A stretch of DNA of 64,000 nt from Neoceratodus forsteri (Eukaryota; Chordata; Ceratodontiformes; Ceratodontidae): contig CM057453.1 of the NCBI GenBank assembly GCA_016271365.2, forward strand, positions 503,353,001-503,417,000, written 5' to 3'. Position 1 is the first letter of the stretch; every line of letters begins with the position of its first letter. The translations under genes and the position numbers were made by a program. This document shows positions 33,584-42,859 of this stretch, piece after piece. The notes beneath the pieces are model-generated. The model had not been told where the DNA came from. It ran no database searches and was given only the letters and a program-made list of their open reading frames with translations.

Positions 33584-35268
33584 CTACCCTTTGACTTTGT
33601 TGATTCCCTTGAGGTACTTGAAAGTTTCTATCATGTCCCCCCTCTCCCTCCTTTTCTCGAGGCTATACATATTAACCTCCTTAAGTCTCTCTTCATATGT
33701 CTTCCGGTGCAGACCCTGCACCATTTTAGTTGCCTTCCTCTGGACAGCTTCCATTCTGTCTTTCTGTCTATGTCTTTGCGGAGTTTGGGTCTCCAGAACT
33801 GCACGCAGTACTCCAGATGGGGTCTGACCAGCTGTGTCTACAGAGGGATAATAACTTTCTGTTTTCTGCTGGTGATGCCTCTCCCTATGCATCCCAGTAT
33901 CCCCCCAGCCCTCCTTGCTTGCCCTCTCACATTACTTGCCCACCTTTAGGTCATCTGATATGACTTCCCCCAGGTCCCTTTCCATTTTTGTTGTTGTTAG
34001 TATCTCACCCCCCATTATGTACTCTTCCCCTTGGTTTTTGTTTCCCAGGTGCATTACCTTGCACTTCTTAGCATTGAATCTAAGCTGCCATACATTTGAC
34101 CATTCCTCTAACCTTGTCAAGTCCCTGCTCATCCTTTCCACCCCACCTTGTGCATCAACCCTGTTGCAGATCTTTGTGTCATCTGCAAAGAGACATACTT
34201 TTCCTTCCAGCCCCTCTGCAATTTCGCTTATAAAGATATTGAAGAGGACTGGTCCTAATACTGAACCCTGCGGTATCCCACTAGTAACCCCCCTTTCTTC
34301 ACAGTGGACTCCATTTACTATTACTCTCTGTGTCCTATTCTCCAGCAAATTCTTTACCCAGGCTGTCATCTTGGGACCCACTCCCAGGCTGGCTAACTTG
34401 TATATTAATCTTTTGTGTGGGACTGTGTCAAATGCCTTGCTAAAGTCTAGGTAGGCCATGTCCACAACCCTCCCTGATCTACTACTTTGGTCACCCAGTC
34501 AAAGAAATCTATCAGATTCATCTGGCATGACCTTCCCACTGTGAATCCATGCTGCCTTGGGTCCTGTGTCCCTCTGGCCTCTAGATACTCGACAGTTCTT
34601 TCCTTCAGAAGTGATTCCATCATTTTCCCTATCACTGAGGTTAAACTATCAGGTCTGTAGTTTCCTGCTTCTGCCTGGCTCCCGCTTTTGTGAAGGGGAA
34701 TCACATCTGCCCTCCTCCAGTCCTCGGGTACCACCCCATCCTCCCATGATTTGTTAAAGAGGGTAGTCAGTGGTGCCACTAGTTCTACCCTTAGTTCTTT
34801 TAGAATTCTGGGATGAATCCCATCAGGCCCCATTGCTTTGTCCACCTTCAGTTTTAAGAGTTCTTTCAGAACCCTTTCTTCTGTAAATGGACTGGTATCA
34901 ACTTCTGTATCCAGAGTGTTTCTACTGTTTGTTTTAGGTACCTCCCCCTCTTCATTTGTAAATACTGAGCAAAAATATTTGTTTAGTATCTCTGCCTTTT
35001 CACAGTCGCCCTCTGCCCACCCTCTCTCCCCTTTATTAAGCCTCACTATCCCTCCCTTGGTCTTCCTTTGCTCCCTGATGTACCTATAAAAGGTTTTATC
35101 CCCTTTCTTAACTGAGTTGGCTATCTTTTCCTCGGTTAGGGCCTTTGCTGTTCTGACTGCCTTCCCAGCTTCCTTTTGCTTTAACTGATACAGTTCTCTG
35201 TCCTGCTCCTTCTGTGATTCCTTGTACTTCCTGAACGCTTTCTTTTTCTCTTGAACTTTCACTGCCAC
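33584..35268 (-). pseudogene. CR1-C reverse transcriptase
   Basis: The 273-codon frame from 35268 gives the linker and fingers with LKVDKAMGPDGIHPRILKEL, DWRRADVIPLHKSGS and NYRPDSLTSVIGKMME. The next frame (34465-33932) gives LDFSKAFDTVPHKRLI, SGIPQGSVLGPVLFNIF and CLFADDTKICNRV (catalytic FADD) and QLRFNAKKCKVMHLG. The last frame near 33892 gives the C-terminal [20 protein letters not shown]. Two frameshifts separate three otherwise open pieces. Confidence 0.9.
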
Positions 35269-35298
35269 TTCCTTTGAGAACCATAGTGGTTTCTTACA

Positions 35299-35720
35299 TC
35301 ATTTCGTTTTGTTTATTTGCTTCCCACAAAGGCTTGTTACCTCTGTGATGGCAGTTTTTATTATTCCCCATTGTTCTTCCATCCCTCCTTCCTGCCCATT
35401 TGCTAGTACATTCCTTAGGCACTCACCCATTTTGGCAAAGTCAGCCCTCCTAAAGTCCAGTACTTTTGCCTTTGTATGGCTTGACTCTATTGCTGTGTTT
35501 ATTGTGAACCATACTGTTCGATGGTCGCTAGTTCCCAGATGGCTATCCACTTCTATGTCTGTGATCCTCTCTCCATCTCCATTTGAGAGAACCAGGTCTA
35601 AGATTGCTCCCTCTCGAGTGGGCTCCAATACTAGTTGTCTAAGGCATGCCCCCTGTAGGGCATCTAGAATAACCCCACATGCCCTCACGAAGCAATCAGC
35701 TAAAAGCTCTGACCCACCGC
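35299..35720 (-). pseudogene. CR1-C endonuclease, C-terminal part
   Basis: The frame reads LVLEPTREGAILDLVLSNGD, SHLGTSDHRTVWFTI (SDH block intact) and LDFRRADFAKMGECL. The N-terminal half is absent because of 5' truncation. It is joined to the RT by KQINKTK. Confidence 0.85.
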
Positions 35721-36460
35721 TGCGATGAGTGCCTTCCTGTCAGCAAGATGCCCTACACAACAATTTGACAGAGAAAATACCCTGCTAATCAAACAGAGAA
35801 AAATCCAAGTCAGACACAGGTAAACCTCCCCAGCCCCAAAACAGCCTGGTGGTTTGTGCTCTGAAAGCATTCGGCCCCCAAATAAGTCAGCTGTGCTTTA
35901 AACTCTTCCTGCACTGAAAATCTTAAGAATTGTAACACATGTAAAGCTAGATCCACCTCCCTCTGTCTTTTCCTGATAATTCTAAGTTTCTTATTTCACC
36001 TTTCAGTTAGAAGTAGCCTCCACCTGCAGAATATCTGCTACAAACCAAAGACAATTGTAAGGTTCACCTCCCTCTGTTGTGAGCACAACCTGCTTTCTTG
36101 CAAATCCTATGTTCAGTATTGCAGCTTCCAGCCAGAGGTAGCTTCATCTGAAGAATACTAGCTGTTCTGATGAGTTTGCTATAAAACACTTGCTTACAAT
36201 ACTATAGTTCTCAGGTCTGTAAGACTCTTCCAAAGCTATTGGCTGATAAGTAGCTATGATGTAAGCACTTCCTGACACAGTCTGGTCTGGCCTTTTAAGG
36301 CACACACAGATAAACACAAAAAACAGTTTCCACCCCCCTAGGGCACTGTCTGGGTCAAATACACAGTCTGTACCAGCACTTACTTCAGGACTTATGACAA
36401 ATTCTTAGCCCAGGGTTTAAACTGTTCCTGCACTGAAAATCTTAATAATTCTGGCAAGGT
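35721..36460. repeat. spacer between CR1-C and CR1-D with direct repeats
   Basis: A 35-bp segment beginning TTTAAACT and including TTCCTGCACTGAAAATCTTA occurs at 35897-35931 and again at 36416-36450 with two mismatches. A second diverged pair (CACCTCCCTCTG near 35955 and 36066) suggests an older tandem duplication. A TATA-like GCTATAAAAC lies near 36179. It may be part of an LTR or a CR1 5' UTR; I cannot tell which. Confidence 0.4.
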
Positions 36461-36559
36461 GTGATTCCTCTATGGAGGCACATGCAGTGGAGACCAAGGA
36501 GGATGCTGGGAACCTCCACAAAGGAGACCCACAGGAGGGTGGCATGGGACCCCACAGGG

Positions 36560-37067
36560 GAAGGGAACAACTCCTGGTGGGGGACTCCATTGTTAGGAAG
36601 GTAGAACTGGGGAGGAAGGGGTGAGGGAGGTAAGGTGCCTGCCTGGTGCCATGGCTTGGAGGGACAGGGAGCAAATCCACAGGATTGCCAGAGCAGCTGC
36701 ACAGGGGAGGGAGCTGGATGTCATTGTCCACCTAGAGACAAATGACCTGGCTAAGAAAAGGATTAGAGTAGTGCAGGAAGAGTTTGTGGAATTAGGGAAG
36801 GGCCTTAGACAAGTAGCACGCACGGTAACCTTCTCAGAGGTGCTGCCCATCTATGGCATAGAAGAGGCTGGGGTGTTCCGCACCTTGGGATTCAATCAGT
36901 GGCTGAAAAACCTGGTGCAGAGCTCAGGGATTTGGCTTCATTGGGGACTGGGGTCCACCTGGAATGATGCAAGCCTATACTGGCATGATGGGATGCATCT
37001 GTCCAGAAGGGGAACCAGGATCCTAGGTGATAGGTTTAAATGCTTCATTGGCAAGCATTTAAACTAG
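36560..37067 (+). pseudogene. CR1-D ORF1 SGNH esterase
   Basis: Upstream of the main frame, LLVGDSIVRKVELG near 36565 gives the GDS nucleophile block. The 148-codon frame then gives VIVHLETNDLAKK (GTND block, altered to ETND), TFSEVLPIYGIEE and WHDGMHLSRRGTRILG (DxxH block), ending at a stop at 37065. CR1 ORF1 esterases are thought to act on lipids or help in RNP handling. One frameshift separates the first block from the rest. Confidence 0.8.
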
Positions 37068-37124
37068 ACAAGGGGGGAGGCACTGGAAAGGAGCAGGGAA
37101 ATCCTAGCCCCCTCCAAAAAAATC

Positions 37125-38163
37125 ATGGTAGTAAGTGCGGTAAACACCAACTTAGAGGTGGCGATAGGGAGAAGGGCAAGGGTAAATGGGGAAAGTGACA
37201 AAGGCAAGAAGGACAGGGATGGGGCAAAAAGGAGTAAAGCCATCAGTAAATGGAGGGTAATGAGTATCAATACCCATAGTCTGGGCAACAAGATCTCTGA
37301 GCTGGTGGCCTTGATGGAAGAGGGATACCTGGATATCGTAGCAGTCACAGAAACATGGTACACAGAGAACCATGACTGGAATGTTAACATACCAGGGTAC
37401 ATAACCTACAGGAGAGACAGGCAGGGGAGAAGGGGGGAGGAGTAGCTCTCTATGTAAAGGAAGGGTAAAAGCAACTGAACAAAAGAGTAAACAGGGAGGA
37501 GAGGAGGCACTGTGGGTCACCTTGGAGACTGGAAAGGGCACTGCAATCCGCACAGCGGTTGTGTACAGACCCCCATGTCAGGTGGAGGGAATGGACAAGG
37601 ATATGATAGAAGGCATTCTTAGGATGGCAGAGAAAGGGGAGATACTGTTGATGGGAGACCTGAATATGCCAGATGTTAACTGGAGCACATTTGCTGCAGC
37701 CACATCCAAGAGCAGGGTCATTCTCAATGCCCTACAGGTGGCAGGCCTCAGACAGCTAGTTTCGGAACCCACTCATGAGGGAGCAATCTTAGACCTCGTT
37801 CTCTTAAATGGGGGCAGTGAGAGGATCTCAGATCTAGAGTTGAGTTGCCATCTGGGAACAAGTGACCATCAAACAGTGTGGCTCACGTTAAACTCAGGTA
37901 CAGAGTCAAGCCATACAAAAGTGAGGGTACTGGACTTCAGGAGGGCTGACTTTGGCAAGATGGGAGAGTGCTTCAGAACAGCACTAGCAAACAGGCTAGA
38001 AGGAGGGGTGGAGCAACAATGGGGAATCATCAAAACTGCCATCACACAGGCATCAAGCCTTTGTGTGAAGCAAATAAATCAAAACGAAAGAAAAAGCCAC
38101 TATGGTTCTCAAAAGAGGTGGCTGGGAAAGTCAGGGAGAAAAGATAGCATTCAGGAAGTATAA
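37125..38163 (+). pseudogene. CR1-D AP-like endonuclease
   Basis: The first frame gives VMSINTHSLGNKISELVAL and IVAVTETWYTENHDWNVNI. After a shift near 37440, AVVYRPPCQVEG, ILLMGDLNMPDVNWS, LVSEPTHEGAILDLVLLNGG and CHLGTSDHQTVWLTL follow. All blocks of the CR1 endonuclease are present, including the Glu of ETW and the SDH triad end. It cuts the target to prime reverse transcription. Confidence 0.85.
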
Positions 38164-38169
38164 GGAAAC

Positions 38170-39745
38170 ACAGAAGGAGCAGGACAGAGAGCTGTACCAG
38201 TAAGGCAGAAGCAGCGGAGGGAAGTCAGAATAGCAAAGGCCCAAACTGAGGAAAAAATGGCCAACTCAGTTAAGAAGGTGGAGAAACTTTTATAGGTACA
38301 TCAGAGAGCGTAGAAAGACAAAGGGAGGGATAGTGAGGCTGAATAGAATGAATGGTGGGTGGGCAGAGGGGGACAGTGAAAAAGCAGGGATACTGAACGA
38401 ATATTTCTGCTCAGTATTCACAAAAGAGTAGGGGGAAGTGCCTAATCCAATTAACAGAAGTACTCCTGATAGGGGGGTCAATCCCAGTCCTTTCACAGAA
38501 GGAAGGGTTCTGCAAGAACTCCTAAAACTGAAGGTGGACAAAGCAATGGGTCCTGATGAAATTCACCCCCAGAATTCTAAAAGTATTAAGGGGGGAACTA
38601 GTGAAACCACTGGCTACTCTTTTTAATAAATCATGGGAGGATGGTGTGGTACCCGAGAACTGGAGGAAGGCAGATGTGATTCCCCTTCACAAAAGTAGGA
38701 CCAAGACAGAGGCAGGAAACTACAGACCTGTCAGTTTGACCTCTGTGATAGTGAAAGTGATGGAGTTACTTCTGAAGGAAAGAATAGCTGAGTATCTAGA
38801 GGCCAGTGGAACACAGGACCCAAGGAAGCATGGGTTCACAGCGGGAAGGTCATGTCAGACGAATCTAATAGATTTCTTTGACTGGGTGACCAAAGTAGTA
38901 GACTAGGGAAGGGCTGTGGACATGGACTACCTAGACTTCAGTAAGGCATTTGACACAGTCCCACACAAAAGATTAATAGTCAAATTAACCAGCCTGGGAG
39001 TGGGTCCCAGGGTGGTAGCCTGGGTAAAACATTGGCTGGACAACAGGACACAGAAGGTAATTGTAAATGGAGTCCACTCTGAAGAAAGAGGGGTTACTAG
39101 TGGGGTACCGCATGGTTCAGTACTGGGTCCAGTCCTTTTTAATGTCTTTATAAGTGACATTGCAGAGGGACTGGAAGGAAAAGTATGCCTCTTTGCAGAT
39201 GACACAAAGATCTGCATCAGGGTTGATACACAATGAGGCGTGAAAAGGATGAGAAGGGACTTGGCAAGGTTGGAGGAATGGTCAGAAGTATGGCAGCTAG
39301 GATTCAATGCAAAGAAGTGCAAAATAATGCACCTGGGAAACAAGAACCCAGAGGAAGATTACACAATGGGGGGAGGTAGTAACAACAACAAAAAGGGAAA
39401 GAGACCTGGGAGTAATCATATCAGATGACCTTAAGGTTAGCAAGCAATGTGAGAAGGCAGTAGGAAGGGCTGGGGGTATATGGGGATGCATAGGGAGAGG
39501 CATCACCAGCAGAAAACAGGAAGTTGTTATCCCTCTGTACAGACAGTTGGTGAGACCCTATCTGGAGTACTGCATCCAGTTCTGGAGACCCCATCTCTGC
39601 AAGGACATAGACAGGATAGAGGCAGTCCAGAGGAGGGCAACTAAAATGGTGCAGGGTCTGCAAGAAAAGCCATATGAGGAGAGACTAAAGGAGCTTAATA
39701 TGTATACCCTTGAGGAAAGAAGGAGAGGGGGGACATGATAGAACC
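38170..39745 (+). pseudogene. CR1-D reverse transcriptase
   Basis: Pieces in order are a short linker, LKLVDKAMGPDEIHP-like (LKVDKAMGPDEIHP) near 38530, WRKADVIPLHKSRTKTE, GFTAGRSCQTNLIDFFDWVT, LDFSKAFDTVPHKRLIVKL near 38927, GVTSGVPHGSVLGPVLFNVF, CLFADDTKICIRV (catalytic FADD) near 39187, and C-terminal LVRPYLEYCIQFWRPH and [21 protein letters not shown] stop at 38904, one at 39234 and a few shifts interrupt it. Confidence 0.9.
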
Positions 39746-40372
39746 TTTTAAGTACCTCAGTGGAATCAACAAAGTCCAAGAGGGTAGCATCTTTCAGAAA
39801 AAGAGATGTGCAAGAACAAGGGGACACAATTTAAAGATGGGGGTGGTTCTGGGGCAATGTGAGGAAGTATTTTTTCACAGAGAGGGTAGTGGATGCATGG
39901 AACGGCCTTCCTGAGGAGGTTGTGGGGTCTAAAAGTGTGGGAGAATTCAAGAATGCATGGGACATACATAAGGCAATTCTTGTGGGGGGTAGGAAGAAAT
40001 AGGTTGTTGGTTAACTAGGATCTGCGGTCTATCCTGTAGGTAGGGAAATGGGCAGACTAGGTGGGCCAAGCGGTCCTTATCTGCCGTCAAATTCTGTGTT
40101 TCTATATAAACAGAATCAGTACAGTGTATCCTCTTCCCTCCCCCCAGTAGATTCAGTTTTGCTGAAACCTAAGCAGTCTTAATGAATTTCATGGGATCAC
40201 GTACCATTTCCTGTTCCTATAACTACATTCAGGGTTTTAAAAAAACAAATACCTTGTTTGAGAGCATTTTGTCGTAGCTAGTTAAGTGAACAATATCTGA
40301 GTACAGAAATACTAATTAGACTCTCACCTCTAAGCACCACTGTGTATCTGTTTGTCATGATGCACAACGTAA

Positions 40373-40972
40373 TCGGCCCGGTGGCCCTGAGGGTTGAGGC
40401 ACTGGCCGCCACACCTTGCGTCACGCCGGCGACCCGGGTTTGGGAACGGACCCGGGAGGCTGGGTGTCAGTGGGGGGGGGGGGAGAGATTGCACATCCAG
40501 TGGACTGCTCTGTCTTCCCCAGGGAGGGCTAGGGATACGACCACTCAACGAGCGACCTCTGGTGGGGGGTAGCCAAAAGCAGCATCGTGATGTATGCCAG
40601 GGGGGTGGAGCTGTGGCAGTGTGTTGCCTTGGCAGCCGGGATCCACAAGGGTGTAACAGCATGTAAGAAAAAAAACCAAAAACCTTATAGCCGATAGGCG
40701 AACACGCCTCCCTCCGCAGACCACACTCCCAGAAATGGACTCGGCTCCCTAGGCTGTCACCCCCTCTCCGGCCCGGTGTCTCAATACTATAAAGAAAGAG
40801 CTCCCTGGGCGGGGCGGCCCTTCCCTGGAGGGTAGACCTGGGGGATGCCCGGTGCCGGAGAGGAGCCCGTAGGGAAAGCCGAGCCACATTGGGAGGTAGA
40901 GACTGCGGTTCAGGAGGTTGCTGGAGAGAGTTCGGAGGTAGGGGTGACAAATAGAATGCGAAAAAAAAAATT
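40373..40972 (+). mobile_element. CpG-rich tRNA-like SINE, copy 2
   Basis: The head CGGCCCGGTGGCCCTGAGGG matches copies 1 and 3, with a B-box-like GGTTTGGGAAC near 40437. It ends in a run of ten A. The flanks ATGCACAACGTAA (40360-40372) and ATGCACAATGTAA (40973-40985) are a 13-bp target duplication with one C/T change. The body downstream of the head differs from the other copies. Confidence 0.85.
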
Positions 40973-40985
40973 ATGCACAATGTAA

Positions 40986-42729
40986 CCTAGAGGGATGTAA
41001 AATGTATTCTATGGGAGGGCCCCATATAATGTCACAAGTAAGTTATGAAAGGTCTTCTGCCCCCTACATTACACATGTAAGGGTCGGGCATCCCCTGTGT
41101 CTAGGGCTATATGGTGGCATTTCTCATCAGAGGAACACCTGCCTTACTCATAAAGACCAGTATTTTCATCTGTACCTTGCCACCTCAGATCTGGAGCAGT
41201 GGGGCAGAGGCACCTTAACAATACACTGGGGCACCATTACACAAGAGACCACATACAAACCAAGTTCCAAACATGGAGCTGGAATCAAGCTATATGTATT
41301 TATTATTCTGCAAATGTGGTGCACAGCCATAAGGGCATTCCTTTGCCACTTCAAATCTTCAGTTCAGTTTACAAATCACCACTGCATTACACTGTAACAA
41401 ATCCTTTTCACTGGGATTAAGATCTCTGCCCCCAATGTCTTCCCAGGGCCTTTCTAAGCATGCATTAGTTCCCACGAATGTATGCCAGGTTCCCACCTTT
41501 CATCTATGGAGCACTGCAGCTGAAGTTACATTGGAGCTTGGTGCAAGTCACACTTCATGATTTCACATACCATCCGTAACCTCCTTGTTAGGGTTCCGGC
41601 AGCCTTAGCACATCCAAGACCATTTGTTCAGTGGCATTCTCCCAGGAAGGGCAAGCACTTCCCTGGGGTCAAATCTGTGCCCACACATCTTACTGTGCCC
41701 ACAAGGGACAACACATGAAGCAAGTCAAGGACAGTACTACTAAGTTAAATTGATTAGTTAGTCCGGCTGTGCCTGCCTCCCTCCAACAAAGTGCTGACAG
41801 CGCTAATGAACTAAAAAACAGACTCCAATGCTTGGCCCCACACACAGGGACTTACAGATTCCAACTGCTGCCAGATCCCCTCCTACTGACGACCATTCAT
41901 TCAGCTTCCATGCCAGGGTGAGCTACTCTACTGTACCCAGGGTTTCTAATTTTCTAATGGGGCATCTTTAATGCAAAGCATACTTACAATTCTACCATCT
42001 TTCATAAAGTGCTCTATATCAAGCAGTTTTGTGGCAGAAGCAGATCCTCACAGATCCCAGGGACCTCCATAGAGGGGCGGCCCTCCACTACTCCCAGTGG
42101 TGCCATGCTGGATCTTGATCATTTGGACCTTCAAAGTAAACATCCTGGGATGCTCCATCCTCCCGGCTGTGCCTGGTGTTCCTTCCCAGACCTTGCCAGG
42201 GGCCCGTGCCACCTGGACCCAGGGACCCTGGTAGCATCACTGGGCCCACAAACTGCCTGACTCAGTCACAGCCAGAGAGCTAGGTTCCTTTCTGTCCCAG
42301 GGCTCTCTGGATTCTAACTCCCTCCCTTGCCTCCCCTTCTTTCGGACCATTCAGGAGGCAGTACCATGCATATTCATGACAGAGTTTCCACTTCTAGTTG
42401 AGCCACAACACACTGTACACAAACATCCAGACATTCTGTCTCCAAGCACTACCCCACTAGAGGACAACTCTCAGGGTCAGGCTTAAAAAAAGGGAAGGTC
42501 CCCTAACCTATTTTCTGTATATCTGTATAGTCTGTAGGCATGAACAATGATTCTCTCTCTTACATTCCCCAATGTCATCCTAATTTAAATATAAATGAAG
42601 TTGCTTCTCTCTGTTTTGCCCTGGTATGAAAACCTGTTTCTCTACATTCCAAATGTCATGAACCCACACATGCAAGGCATCATGGGAGCTGATGGTGTGT
42701 ACATGCACAAGCCAGGAGAAGTTATGTAA
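40986..42729. other. unassigned stretch
   Basis: About 1.7 kb with only short chance frames. I recognise no transposon, RNA or gene here. Confidence 0.4.
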
Positions 42730-42857
42730 GCATTAAGCCACGATGGAGGTGGCATCTAGTGCTGGATTGATGCATGGGGGGGCAGTGGGGGCCCGAGCGA
42801 GGCCCACCCCCCCATGCATCAATTGCATTAGATGCCACCGACGGAGTGGCTTAATGC
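42730..42857. repeat. foldback inverted repeat next to Crypton
   Basis: The arm from 42730 (GCATTAAGCCAC...) pairs with the arm ending at 42857 (...GTGGCTTAATGC). The inner parts GGTGGCATCTA and ATTGATGCATGGGGGG match their complements, and the loop region GGGCC...GGCCC continues the stem. Arms are about 52 bp or more, roughly 85 per cent alike by eye. It may be a Crypton end, a MITE or a hairpin made at insertion. Confidence 0.65.
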
Positions 42858-42859
42858 TC

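Larger units (their letters stand above)
33281..35720 (-). mobile_element. CR1-C LINE, 5'-truncated
   Basis: A minus-strand CR1 runs from the endonuclease at about 35720 to a 3' UTR ending near 33281. It belongs to the same family as CR1-D: the RT proteins agree at most positions by eye. It is 5'-truncated, like most LINE copies. It points away from CR1-D, with about 740 bp between them. Confidence 0.85.
36461..40108 (+). mobile_element. CR1-D LINE, near full length
   Basis: A plus-strand CR1 carries the ORF1 esterase (about 36560-37067), endonuclease (37125-38163), RT (38170-39745) and a 3' UTR ending AAATTCTGTGTTTCTAT near 40108. It is the most complete CR1 in the window. The frames are broken by a limited number of stops and shifts. 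Its RT pairs with CR1-C as a long inverted repeat. Confidence 0.9.

Noticed and set aside
40330..40980. 216-codon minus frame as a gene
   Set aside because: It is antisense to SINE copy 2, Pro/Arg-rich from composition, and bounded by the SINE duplications.
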